A stretch of DNA of 64,000 bases from CAVALG01 sp045576295 (lineage in GTDB: Bacteria; Bacillota; Clostridia; Oscillospirales; Acutalibacteraceae). The notes beneath the pieces were generated by a model. That model was given only the letters and a program-made list of their open reading frames with translations, had not been told where the DNA came from and made no database searches. Made by a program: the position numbers and the translations under genes. Below, in pieces: positions 34,777-43,748 of the stretch (positions within the stretch are counted from its first letter, which is position 1; every line of letters begins with the position of its first letter). The DNA lies in NCBI GenBank assembly GCA_045576295.1, contig JAZNGF010000002.1, positions 25,136-89,135 on the forward strand, in the 5' to 3' direction.

Positions 34777-34798
34777 TTTTAACATTTAGTGTTATAAT
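34770..34798 (+). promoter_or_regulatory. promoter of the flavodoxin-like gene, -35 inside the repeat end
   Basis: TTGAAA (34770-34775) lies within the right inverted end of the repeat and TATAAT (34793-34798) just outside it, with a 17-base spacer. Confidence 0.7.
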
Positions 34799-34851
34799 CA
34801 GTTCGATAAACAAGAATCTTTGCGGATATCCTATTATGAGGAGAATTAAAA

Positions 34852-35373
34852 ATGAAAACGATTGTGATTTATAATTCACAGACTGGATTTACAAAAAGAT
34901 ATGCCCAGTGGATTGCAGAAAAAGCAAATGCAGACTGCATAGAGTACAGTAACGCTAAAAATGCGGATTTAGATAGCTATGATGCCATAGTTTTTGGCGG
35001 TTGGGCTGTAGCTGGTTCAATAAGCAAACTCAAATGGTTTAAGAAGAATCTTTTGAGATGGAGGGATAAGAAACTGGTAGCTTTTTGTGTTGGTGCAAGT
35101 TCCATTGAAAACCCTGAAATTGAACTAACATTACCTAAAAACTTCTCTGAAGAAGAGCTTAAAGTAGTAAAATGGTTCTATTGCCCTGGTGGTCTTGATT
35201 ACGAAAAAATGCCTGCAACATCAAAGACGATGATGAAAATGTTTGTCAAGGTTTTAAAAGCAAAGAAAGATAAGACAGAGGCTGATATTGAACAGATAAA
35301 AATGATGTCATCATCATATGATATTTCAGATATAAAATATATCGAACCGATAATTGATTACCTTAATGGCTAA
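34852..35373 (+). CDS. flavodoxin-domain protein (HemG/flavodoxin_5-like)
   Basis: A protein of 173 residues. The FMN phosphate loop YNSQTGFTKRYAQWIA (residues 6-21) and IVFGGWAVAGSISKLKWF are typical of the flavodoxin_5 group, which includes protoporphyrinogen oxidase-like proteins. The fold continues to residue ~110, and the remaining 60 residues are helical and charged. It probably carries electrons; the partner is unknown. It has a good AGGAG site and its own promoter. Confidence 0.88.
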   Translation: MKTIVIYNSQTGFTKRYAQWIAEKANADCIEYSNAKNADLDSYDAIVFGGWAVAGSISKLKWFKKNLLRWRDKKLVAFCVGASSIENPEIELTLPKNFSEEELKVVKWFYCPGGLDYEKMPATSKTMMKMFVKVLKAKKDKTEADIEQIKMMSSSYDISDIKYIEPIIDYLNG

Positions 35374-35564
35374 AGACCTGTTTAGCCACAAGTAAATCGA
35401 CTTAAGATTAACAATTCGCTGAACTGATCGTGCAGTGGTATGCTTTAAGCGCTTTTTATTACAGCAGTGGATGATTTGTGCTTTTAGGACTTCTTTCGTA
35501 ATAGAAAACCTTAGTTCGCAATTCGCGTATTGTAGTTCTTTTATGTGTTGATATTTTCGATAAT

Positions 35565-35595
35565 AAAACCACCGATTTTGATAATCGGTGGTTTT
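35565..35595. terminator. terminator of the potABCD operon
   Basis: A perfect 13-bp stem AAAACCACCGATT/AATCGGTGGTTTT has a 5-base loop and lies 16 bases after the potCD stop on the minus strand. It can work in both directions. The rest of 35374-35564 shows no gene. Confidence 0.85.
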
Positions 35596-35610
35596 GTCAC
35601 TTTGTAAACT

Positions 35611-37527
35611 TTAAGAAATCCTAACCTTTGTCCAAAGTTTTTCGTAATAGTCGCGAACCTTTGGGTCGAGGTCGTGGTAATATTGCGTTTTTTGTTTAAC
35701 CTCGGCAGGGGGGTAGAGGATAGGATCGTCTTTTAATGAATAATCTTCATTATGAATTACTGATGTGTTGGGCGAAGCATAGCAAATGTATTCTGCATTA
35801 GCCAATGCAACCTCAGGCTCAAGCAGGAAGTTAATATACATCATTGCCGCCTCGTAATTTTGTGTGCAGGATGGAATGCAGATTGAATCAACAAATATGT
35901 TTGTACCTTCTTCGGGGTAGACAAATTTTAAATCTTGGTTTGATTCACGCATTATGTAATAATCACCTGCATAATAGGGGGCGAGTGCTGCATTACCCGA
36001 TTCCATTTTGTTAAACACTTCGTCCATAACTCTTGCCTGAAGCACTGAATTTTGCTCTATAAGTTTGTTTGCTGCGCGGTCCCAATCAGATGTGTTTTCA
36101 GTGTTTAAATCAATTCCAAGGGTGAATTGCGTAATAGCAAAGGCATCGCGCGGGTTGTTAAAGGTTAAAATGTTGCCTGAATACCTTTCGTCGAATAAAA
36201 CATTCCAAGATGTTGGCGGTTCTTCAACCATACTTTCGTTGTAAATAAGGCCAACCATACCAACGTTGTAGGGAACAGAGTATTCCTCATTCGGGTCGAA
36301 ATAAAGGCCTTTATATTCATCGGCAATGTAATGATAGTTGCTAAGCTTTGATACATCAATTTTCTTCATAAGGCCTTCGCCAATCATTCGCTGTATCATA
36401 TAGTCAGACGGGATAACAATATCATAAGGTGTTCCGCCCGCCTTTATTTTGGCATACATTTCTTCGTTGCTTTCGAAGTTTGTGTAATTAACCTTAATTC
36501 CGGTTACGCGCTCAAAGGCCGCATTAACATCAAGTGATTCATCGCTACCGTCGGATATATATTCGCCCCAGTTATAAACGTTAAGCGTTGTGCCTGCAAG
36601 GTCGGTGCTGTATTCGTTAACAAGGTTAATTTGTGTGTTTTTAAGGTTGCCGCTAATAATTGAAACGGCTGTTATTGAGCCAACTATTGCAAAACACACG
36701 ACAAGCGAAACAACACGCATAAGCTTTGGCCTAAGGCGCGAGCTCTTTTCTTCCTTTTGTGAAAGGTTTATAAGAATAAGAAGAATAAGAACGGTTACAA
36801 AAATAATAGTTGACAGCGCATACATTGTTGGCTTAACTATTTTTTTGGTCATTGAATAAATTCTAATGGGCAGGGTTTGGAAGTTCGAGCCCGATGTGAA
36901 ATAACTAATAATAAAATCATCAAGCGATAATGTGAACGACATTATAAACCCTGTGAAAACGCCGGGGTAAATAGCAGGCAGTGTAACCTTAAAAAAGGCT
37001 TTTAGGGGAGTGCAGCCCAAATCTTCTGCCGCTTCTGATAACTGCGTGCCGGTTTGTTTAAGCTTTGGCATAACATTTAAAATAACATAGGGTAAGTTAA
37101 AGGTTATGTGCGCGCAAAGAATAGTGGGGAAGCCAAGCGCATTTTTAGTGCCGATTATGCTTGAAAACAGAACAAACATAAGCATAAGCGAAACGCCTGT
37201 TACAATTTCGGGCGCCATCATGGGGATGTTTGTAACCGTCATAACCGAGCGCTTTGCAATGCCCTTTTTCATTTTATAAATGCCAACTGCTGCAATAGTT
37301 CCAAGCACAGTTGCAATAACGGCCGATAAAACCGCCAAGATAAGTGTGTTTTGAAGCGCAGTTATTGATTCGCTATCGTATAATAACTGTTCATACCAGC
37401 GCATTGAAAAGCCAGTGAAAACCGATGTGCTGTTCGAGCTGTTGAATGAAAAGAACATCATAACAACAAGCGGGGCATATAAAAATAGAATTACAAGCCC
37501 AATGAAAATTCTTCTAATCGCCTTCAT
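35611..37527 (-). CDS. potC/potD: polyamine ABC transporter permease-binding protein fusion (PotC-PotD)
   Basis: A protein of 638 residues joining two normally separate subunits. Residues 1-260 are a PotC-type permease with six helices and the EAA loop EAAEDLGCTPLKAFFKVTLP. An extra hydrophobic segment (~268-290) probably carries the binding domain to the outside. Residues ~300-638 are a PotD-type spermidine/putrescine-binding protein starting TLNVYNWGEYISDG. The binding domain is thereby tethered instead of lipid-anchored. It overlaps potB by 4 bases (ATGA). Confidence 0.95.
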   Translation of the reverse strand: MKAIRRIFIGLVILFLYAPLVVMMFFSFNSSNSTSVFTGFSMRWYEQLLYDSESITALQNTLILAVLSAVIATVLGTIAAVGIYKMKKGIAKRSVMTVTNIPMMAPEIVTGVSLMLMFVLFSSIIGTKNALGFPTILCAHITFNLPYVILNVMPKLKQTGTQLSEAAEDLGCTPLKAFFKVTLPAIYPGVFTGFIMSFTLSLDDFIISYFTSGSNFQTLPIRIYSMTKKIVKPTMYALSTIIFVTVLILLILINLSQKEEKSSRLRPKLMRVVSLVVCFAIVGSITAVSIISGNLKNTQINLVNEYSTDLAGTTLNVYNWGEYISDGSDESLDVNAAFERVTGIKVNYTNFESNEEMYAKIKAGGTPYDIVIPSDYMIQRMIGEGLMKKIDVSKLSNYHYIADEYKGLYFDPNEEYSVPYNVGMVGLIYNESMVEEPPTSWNVLFDERYSGNILTFNNPRDAFAITQFTLGIDLNTENTSDWDRAANKLIEQNSVLQARVMDEVFNKMESGNAALAPYYAGDYYIMRESNQDLKFVYPEEGTNIFVDSICIPSCTQNYEAAMMYINFLLEPEVALANAEYICYASPNTSVIHNEDYSLKDDPILYPPAEVKQKTQYYHDLDPKVRDYYEKLWTKVRIS

Positions 37528-38342
37528 ACTATCACGCTACCTTCCTGGCTGTCACCAAAACGGTTCATAATAGCCATGCTGATGATAATAAATATCATAA
37601 GCACGAGCGACATTGCAGCACCAAGCGGATAGTTCGGTATTTTAAACTGTGTTTCGATAATATCGCCCGCAAGCAATATCATACCGTTACCAAGCTTTTG
37701 AGAAATGTAAAATGTACTGATTGAGGGAACAAAAACCATAGTAATGCCCGACATAACGCCCGGCATGCTTAAGGGCAATATAACCTTTTTAAGTTTTACA
37801 AATGCGTTCGAGCCTAAGTCTTCTGCCGCTTCCAGAAGGGAAGTGTCGATTTTTGAAATTGATGTGTAAATCGGGATTATCATATAGGGTATAAAATCGT
37901 ATACCATACCTAATATTACAGCACCGGGCGTTCCCATGAATTGAACGCGGCCGAAACCAAGGGCAGTTATTATCTTGTTTAAAACACCCGAGTTATCTAA
38001 AATAACGGTCCAAGAATAGGTTTTTATAAGCAGGTTCATCCACATTGGCATCATAACAAGCAAAATCATAATTTTTTGATAAGATGCCGATGATTTTGAA
38101 AGAAAATATGAAAACGGATAAGCAATAAGCAGGCAGATAAGCGTTGAAATTAACGCATAAATGATTGATGTTATAAAAACGCCGCTGTAATCTTTAAGTG
38201 CCAAAATATTATCAAAGGTGAAGTTGCCGTTACCGTCAGAAAATGAATAATAAATAACAATTAGCAGAGGAACAATGATAAATATTGCCGACCACACCAT
38301 ATAAGGTGCATTAAGAAGTTTTTTACCGATAGAACTTTTCAT
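37524..38342 (-). CDS. potB: polyamine ABC transporter permease PotB
   Basis: A protein of 272 residues with six membrane helices. The permease EAA loop is EAAEDLGSNAFVKLKKVILP, and PSISTFYISQKLGNG matches PotB rather than sugar permeases. It forms the heterodimeric channel with the PotC half of the next protein. Start and stop codons overlap both neighbours, indicating tight translational coupling. Confidence 0.95.
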   Translation of the reverse strand: MKSSIGKKLLNAPYMVWSAIFIIVPLLIVIYYSFSDGNGNFTFDNILALKDYSGVFITSIIYALISTLICLLIAYPFSYFLSKSSASYQKIMILLVMMPMWMNLLIKTYSWTVILDNSGVLNKIITALGFGRVQFMGTPGAVILGMVYDFIPYMIIPIYTSISKIDTSLLEAAEDLGSNAFVKLKKVILPLSMPGVMSGITMVFVPSISTFYISQKLGNGMILLAGDIIETQFKIPNYPLGAAMSLVLMIFIIISMAIMNRFGDSQEGSVIV

Positions 38343-39463
38343 TATTCTTCATCCTCCGGTAATTCATTCATTTCTTCCATTTCATCGCTATATGTTGAAT
38401 AGTCGCCAAACATACCCGAATATTCCGACTTTTTCATAATATGTATGGCATCTGGGTCGATGCTCAGTCCCACAACATCATCAACGTGGTGCTCATCAGT
38501 GGTTTGTATCATCCACTTAAAGCCGTTAATATCAACAATGATTTCAAAGTGAACGCCTTTAAAGGTTACTTCGGTTACGGTTCCTGTAAGCGCGCCTTTT
38601 TCGGGCGCAACAATATCAACGTCTTCAGGCCTAACAACAACGTCTACCTCTTCGTTTTCGCCAAAGCCTTTATCAAGGCAGGGGAAATCATGCCCCGAAA
38701 ACCTAACCAAAAGGTCGCGTTTCATAACGCCATCGAGGATATTACTTTCGCCGATAAAATCAGCAACGAACGCGTTTTTAGGTTCGTTATAGATATCAAT
38801 CGGGCGGCCGATTTGCTGGATTTTACCCTCGTTCATAACAACAACGGTGTCGCTCATGGCCAAGGCTTCTTCCTGATCGTGTGTTACGAAAATAAAGGTG
38901 ATGCCAAGGCTCTTTTGAATGTTTTTAAGTTCAATCTGCATATCTTTACGCAGTTTAAGGTCGAGTGCGGCAAGCGGTTCATCAAGCAAAAGCACGCGCG
39001 GTTTATTAATAACCGCCCTTGCAATGGCAACACGCTGCTGCTGCCCGCCCGACAGTTTATCAATGCTGCGCTTTTCATAACCTGTAAGGTTAACAAGGCG
39101 AAGCATTTCTTCAACGCGCTCTTTAATTTCGCTTTCGGGCACCTTTTTCACCCTTAAACCAAAGGCAATGTTTTCGTAAACATTAAGGTGCGGAAACAGT
39201 GCGTAACGCTGAAAAATGGTGTTAACCTGACGTTTATATGCAGGAACACCATTAATTTTCTTTCCTTCAAAAATCACGTCGCCGCTATTAGGGTCTAAAA
39301 ATCCCGCAATGAGCCTAAGGGTGGTGGTTTTACCGCAACCCGAAGGACCAAGCAGTGTTATAAATTCCTTATCTGATATATAAAGGCTGATATTATCTAA
39401 TACCACCTCGTCGTCAAAGGAAACCGTGATGTTTTTAAGGTCAATTATTTTGTTTTCATGCAT
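38342..39463 (-). CDS. potA: polyamine ABC transporter ATPase PotA
   Basis: A protein of 373 residues from ATG 39463 (MHENKIIDL), chosen because AAAGGGGG lies 8 bases upstream. An open frame extends 35 codons further upstream but covers the leader RNA and looks non-coding. Walker A is GPSGCGKTT, the signature LSGGQQQR, Walker B LLLDEP, and the C-terminal TOBE regulatory domain starts near residue 270. It energises uptake of spermidine/putrescine through PotB-PotC. First gene of the operon. Confidence 0.96.
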   Translation of the reverse strand: MHENKIIDLKNITVSFDDEVVLDNISLYISDKEFITLLGPSGCGKTTTLRLIAGFLDPNSGDVIFEGKKINGVPAYKRQVNTIFQRYALFPHLNVYENIAFGLRVKKVPESEIKERVEEMLRLVNLTGYEKRSIDKLSGGQQQRVAIARAVINKPRVLLLDEPLAALDLKLRKDMQIELKNIQKSLGITFIFVTHDQEEALAMSDTVVVMNEGKIQQIGRPIDIYNEPKNAFVADFIGESNILDGVMKRDLLVRFSGHDFPCLDKGFGENEEVDVVVRPEDVDIVAPEKGALTGTVTEVTFKGVHFEIIVDINGFKWMIQTTDEHHVDDVVGLSIDPDAIHIMKKSEYSGMFGDYSTYSDEMEEMNELPEDEE

Positions 39464-39465
39464 GT

Positions 39466-39585
39466 TAGCATCCCCCTTTGCGGACACACAAGTGCCGCGA
39501 AAGCTATACAGCCCTGCGCGATACCCCCAATACTCCGCCATAGACCCCGCAAAGGTTTTATATAACACAAAAGGTTACAGTCTAA
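39466..39585 (-). promoter_or_regulatory. promoter and structured leader of potABCD, riboswitch candidate
   Basis: A promoter with TTAGAC (39585-39580) and TATAAA (39562-39557) at 17 bases predicts a start near 39550. The transcript begins with CCTTTGCGG (39555-39547), which pairs perfectly with CCGCAAAGG (39483-39475); the latter contains the start of the ribosome site AAAGGGGG. Between them lies a strong hairpin CGCG-AGGGCT/AGCTTT-CGCG (39520-39496, GTAT loop, one bulge) and a G-rich strand. This enclosing-helix design with a buried ribosome site is what a translational riboswitch would look like. No known class was recognised. Confidence 0.45.
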
Positions 39586-39727
39586 GGCTCGATATTGCAT
39601 TTCAACACAGATGCAAATATGCAAGTTAAATTTTAAAAAATTTTGAACTAAATGTCAATAGATTATTGATATTTTCTATTAATTTCTTGGGTTTTATCGA
39701 AAATGCTCGCTTTTTGAAGTGTATATG

Positions 39728-42700
39728 CTAACTTTCAAGAATTTTAACAACCTCAAACGCGGTGTCGAGCGGGGTTTTGCCGGTTATAGGCTTCACCGTG
39801 ATATAATCAGGGTCGGCCCGTTTTACTGTAACCCTATTTTGCATTGATTTCATAAGTAACAGAATCTTATCGGGCTCGATGTTTTCAAAATAAACCGAAA
39901 TGCCAAATGGTGCTTCGGTGATTTTGTTTATTCCCGCCTTTGAGGCCAGTGAGCGCAAAAGTGCCACCCGCATTAAAAGGCTAACAGCAGAGGGTGGTTC
40001 ACCGAAACGGTCGATAAGCTCATCAGTAACATCTAAAAGGTCGTCTTCAGTTTGAATGCCTGCAATTCTTCGGTAAACCGATAATCTTTGCGGAAGAGCA
40101 GAGATATATCCTTCAGGGATATGGGCGCTGCACAGCAGCTCAACCTGGCATTCGGCATTTGTTTTTGGTGGTGCAATTCCTTTTTCTTCATTTATTGCTT
40201 CGCCAAGAAGCTTTATATACATATCGTATCCAACAGTGTCCATGTGGCCGTGCTGTTCGCCGCCTAAAACATTGCCTGCGCCCCTTATTTCAAGGTCGCG
40301 AAGGGCGATTTTAAAGCCCGAGCCAAACTCGGTGAAATCTCTGATTGCTTCAAGGCGCTTTTTAGATATTTCAGAAAGCGATTTACCCTGTTTATACATA
40401 AAGTACGCCTGTGCGCGGCGGTGGCTTCTGCCAACACGGCCCCTTATTTGGTGAAGCTGTGAAAGGCCCATTCTGTCAGCGTCTTCAATAATCAGTGTGT
40501 TAGCGTTAGGAACATCAACCCCTGTTTCAATAATTGTTGTGCATACCAAAACATCAATCTCACCGTCGATCATTCTGCGCCAAACATCCGACAGTTCTTC
40601 CTCGCTCATCTTTCCGTGAGCGATGCCGATACTCGCCCCCTTAAGCGATTTTTGAAGCTGTGCCGCCCTTGAAACAATAGATTCAACGCGGTTATACATA
40701 TAAAACACCTGGCCACCGCGGCGAAGTTCGCGTTCAATGGCGCTGATTATAACGCCTTCATCTTGCTCTAAAACATAGGTTTGCACCGGGGTGCGGTCGA
40801 TAGGGGCTTCCTCTATGCTCGACATATCCCGAAGGCCTGAAAGCGCCATGTTAAGCGTTCGAGGTATTGGTGTAGCTGAAAGGGTAAGCACATCAACATC
40901 GGGGTAAAGTTCTTTCAGCTTTTCCTTTTGTGCAACCCCAAAACGCTGTTCTTCGTCGATAATCAAAAGCCCTAAATCGTGAAATTCTATATCCTTGCCG
41001 ATAATTCTGTGAGTTCCGATGATTAGGTCAATTTTTCCTGTTTTTAAGTCTTTTTTAATAACAGTTTGCTGCTTGGCGGTTCTAAAACGTGATAACATTT
41101 CGATGTTTACGGGTATCCCCGAAAAACGTTCAGATGCCACCTTTAGGTGCTGCCAGGCGAGAATGGTTGTTGGAACAAGAATTGCGCACTGCTTGCCACT
41201 GCAAATGCATTTAAAGGCGGCGCGAAGCGCAACTTCTGTTTTTCCAAAACCAACATCACCACAAAGCAGGCGGTCCATAGGCGCTGTGCTTTCCATATCA
41301 GCTTTAATTTCACTTGAACATCTTAACTGGTCTTCAGTTTCTTCATAAGGGAATTTTGCCTCAAAATCGGCCTGTAAATCGCCGTCGGGCGCAAAGGCAA
41401 ACCCTTTTTGCTGCATTCGTTTAGCGTATAAAACGGTTAATTGTTTTGCAATATCTTTAACCGATTTTCTAACCCTTTGTTTCGCCTTGTTCCATTCCTG
41501 TGAGCCTAATTTGTTAACCTTAACGCCGGCATCTTTCGCGCCGATGTATTTCGAAACAAGGTCGAGCGAAGTAACCGGCACATAAAGCATATCCTTGCCC
41601 TGATAGGCGATTTTTATATAATCTTTTGTAACGCCGTGAACGGTCATTGTTTGAACACCCGAGAACACACCAACACCGTGCGATACGTGAACAACATAAT
41701 CGCCAAGTTTCAGATCGTCGAGTGAGCCAATATCGGCGCCTTTTTTGTAATATTGGCGGCGTTTTTTTGGGGCTGATTTTGCGTAAGATAAAAGAGAGAA
41801 CCTGTTTTGGGGAATTTCGAGCCCGTGAGACAATGAGCCTGTTGTTACGGTGACACCTTTTTTGTTAGTGTTTTTGCAGCTTGGCGCAAAATTAGCTTTA
41901 ATGCCATAGTTGTTTATTTCTTCGCACAAGTTTTCAGCAGCCGATTCTTCGCCCGCTAAAATAACAATTGATTTACTTGTGTTTTCTTCAATATCATCAA
42001 CTAACTGCGCCACTGAAGTGAAGGTGGGGAGCTGTTTTAATGTAAAGTTAAAAGAGCAGTCAACATCGGTTAAAAACTTCGATTTAGGGAAGTTTTCAAA
42101 ATAAGCGCATTTTCTACCGCCAAGAACCTGCAAAAACTTTGAAGATTTTAAATAAAAATATTTTGATGAAGCAGGGAAGAGCCCTTCTTCAATAAATGCT
42201 TTGAGGTTTTCGGTTTCTAATTTCCATAAGTTTTTAAGTTTATCTAAAACTGCGCTGCTGTCGCTAACATAAACATACCCATCAAAATAATCTAAAACAG
42301 TTGCATATTCGCCATAAATTTGGTCGAGATAGCGGTCGAACGGTATTTCCAGCCCTGCTTTAAAGGCATCAATATCTTTATAAATATTACTTTTGAGTTG
42401 TTCGGTTGTTTTTTTTGAGTTTGCAAGTTTTTCAAGTGCTGAAACAAATGCTTCTCGGTTAAAGGGAATGTTTTCGCGCGCAGGGGCAACTGTTACCGAA
42501 TCTATTGTTTCGGTTCTTCTTTGTGAATCGGTATCAAAGCATGTGATAGTGTCGATTTCATCGCCCCAAAAATCAAGGCGCACAGGTTCTTCGAGGTTAG
42601 AGGGGAAAATATCAACAATTCCGCCGCGAACCGAAAATTGGCCTTTGCCGTCAACAGTATCGGCAAAAGAATAACCAAGTTGAACAAGCTTGCTACGAAG

Positions 42701-43147
42701 CGAGTTAATGTCAATTTCCTCTCCACATTTTAAAGAGAAGTAGTTATCGGCTAAAAGAGCAGGTGGAACAGTGCGTGAAACTGCCGCCTCGGCCGACATA
42801 ACTACAACCTCAAAATCCCTCTCTAAAATTTTAGAGAGGGTTGTAATTCTTGAATGTTCATATTCGTGAGAGCGAGAAAGAGAGGCCGATGGCGAAAACT
42901 CGCGCGAGTTGTAGATAAGTGAATTAATATTAAGCTGTGAAAGGTCGGCGTGTAATTTTGCGGCGGTTTCATCGCTTGGGGCAATAAGGAAAGCTTTTTG
43001 GTGAAGTGCTTTGCAAAGGGTAGCGGTAATAACCGCTTTATGAACACCCGACAACCCCGATACACCGGCAGATTTGCCGCGCTTAAAGCTGGCTTCTAAT
43101 TCTTTAAACTGCTCTAACTCACCGATTTGTGAAAACAAAAAATCCAT
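39728..43147 (-). CDS. mfd: transcription-repair coupling factor Mfd
   Basis: A protein of 1139 residues, close to the usual ~1150. It displaces stalled RNA polymerase and recruits UvrA. The order is the UvrB-like N-terminal module (VDGKGQFSVRGGIVDIFPSN near 160), the RNA-polymerase interaction domain (LGDYVVHVSHGVGVFSG, ~480) and the SF2 translocase with GDVGFGKTEVALR (Walker A, ~620) and DEEQRFG. RIRGRVGRS marks motif VI, and the C-terminal TRCF domain is at ~1000-1100. It starts 4 bases after pth, the usual neighbour. Confidence 0.98.
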   Translation of the reverse strand: MDFLFSQIGELEQFKELEASFKRGKSAGVSGLSGVHKAVITATLCKALHQKAFLIAPSDETAAKLHADLSQLNINSLIYNSREFSPSASLSRSHEYEHSRITTLSKILERDFEVVVMSAEAAVSRTVPPALLADNYFSLKCGEEIDINSLRSKLVQLGYSFADTVDGKGQFSVRGGIVDIFPSNLEEPVRLDFWGDEIDTITCFDTDSQRRTETIDSVTVAPARENIPFNREAFVSALEKLANSKKTTEQLKSNIYKDIDAFKAGLEIPFDRYLDQIYGEYATVLDYFDGYVYVSDSSAVLDKLKNLWKLETENLKAFIEEGLFPASSKYFYLKSSKFLQVLGGRKCAYFENFPKSKFLTDVDCSFNFTLKQLPTFTSVAQLVDDIEENTSKSIVILAGEESAAENLCEEINNYGIKANFAPSCKNTNKKGVTVTTGSLSHGLEIPQNRFSLLSYAKSAPKKRRQYYKKGADIGSLDDLKLGDYVVHVSHGVGVFSGVQTMTVHGVTKDYIKIAYQGKDMLYVPVTSLDLVSKYIGAKDAGVKVNKLGSQEWNKAKQRVRKSVKDIAKQLTVLYAKRMQQKGFAFAPDGDLQADFEAKFPYEETEDQLRCSSEIKADMESTAPMDRLLCGDVGFGKTEVALRAAFKCICSGKQCAILVPTTILAWQHLKVASERFSGIPVNIEMLSRFRTAKQQTVIKKDLKTGKIDLIIGTHRIIGKDIEFHDLGLLIIDEEQRFGVAQKEKLKELYPDVDVLTLSATPIPRTLNMALSGLRDMSSIEEAPIDRTPVQTYVLEQDEGVIISAIERELRRGGQVFYMYNRVESIVSRAAQLQKSLKGASIGIAHGKMSEEELSDVWRRMIDGEIDVLVCTTIIETGVDVPNANTLIIEDADRMGLSQLHQIRGRVGRSHRRAQAYFMYKQGKSLSEISKKRLEAIRDFTEFGSGFKIALRDLEIRGAGNVLGGEQHGHMDTVGYDMYIKLLGEAINEEKGIAPPKTNAECQVELLCSAHIPEGYISALPQRLSVYRRIAGIQTEDDLLDVTDELIDRFGEPPSAVSLLMRVALLRSLASKAGINKITEAPFGISVYFENIEPDKILLLMKSMQNRVTVKRADPDYITVKPITGKTPLDTAFEVVKILES

Positions 43148-43151
43148 ATTA

Positions 43152-43748
43152 TTACCTGTTGTATTTATTCATAGCGCTGTCGATTCCGGTTGATATTATC
43201 TCAGAAACCGCATCAGAAGCTACAGTTAACATATTACTGAATTCATCAGCAAGGTTTAAAGGAATTTTGCCGAGAACCCAATTAGCAAGGTCGCATTCGG
43301 GCGAGGGCTTTTTGCCAACACCTATTTTAATGCGCGGGAATTCCTGCGAGCCTGATTTATCTATTATGTTTCTCATACCGTTGTGCCCGCCGTGCGAGCC
43401 GTTACGGCGTATGCGAAGCCTGCCAACATCGAACTCAACGTCATCGTATATTATAATTACATTTTCGAAGGGAACTTTGTAGAATTGTGCAAGCGGGATA
43501 ACCGCATCGCCCGAAAGGTTCATAAATGTTTGCGGTTTTACAAGCAGGCAGCGTTTGCCCGATATCGTAATGTCGGCAGTTAGGGCATTCTTTTCTTTTT
43601 TGTTTATTTGCGCACCTAAAGAATCGGCAATTTTATCAACTGCAGCAAAGCCTGCGTTATGGCGGGTTAGCATATATTTAGCGCCCGGGTTTCCAAGCCC
43701 TGCAATAATAAAATCGTATTTTCCTTTTTTGCTATTAAATGATATCAT
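43152..43748 (-). CDS. pth: peptidyl-tRNA hydrolase
   Basis: A protein of 198 residues. It cleaves peptidyl-tRNAs released prematurely from ribosomes. AGLGNPGAKYMLTRHNAGF contains the catalytic His (~29), and KPQTFMNLSG and YDDVEFDVGRLRIRRNGSHG carry the other conserved residues. A GAGGAG site sits inside the preceding gene, whose stop overlaps the start (ATGA). Confidence 0.98.
   Translation of the reverse strand: MISFNSKKGKYDFIIAGLGNPGAKYMLTRHNAGFAAVDKIADSLGAQINKKEKNALTADITISGKRCLLVKPQTFMNLSGDAVIPLAQFYKVPFENVIIIYDDVEFDVGRLRIRRNGSHGGHNGMRNIIDKSGSQEFPRIKIGVGKKPSPECDLANWVLGKIPLNLADEFSNMLTVASDAVSEIISTGIDSAMNKYNR

Noticed and set aside
38441..39157. 238-codon open frame antisense to potA
   Set aside because: It mirrors a highly conserved ABC ATPase, has no ribosome site and no recognisable family; long antisense frames are expected from the codon bias.
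39464..39568. 35-codon N-terminal extension of PotA
   Set aside because: The stretch is the structured leader, lacks a ribosome site, and family members start at the equivalent of MHENKIIDL.
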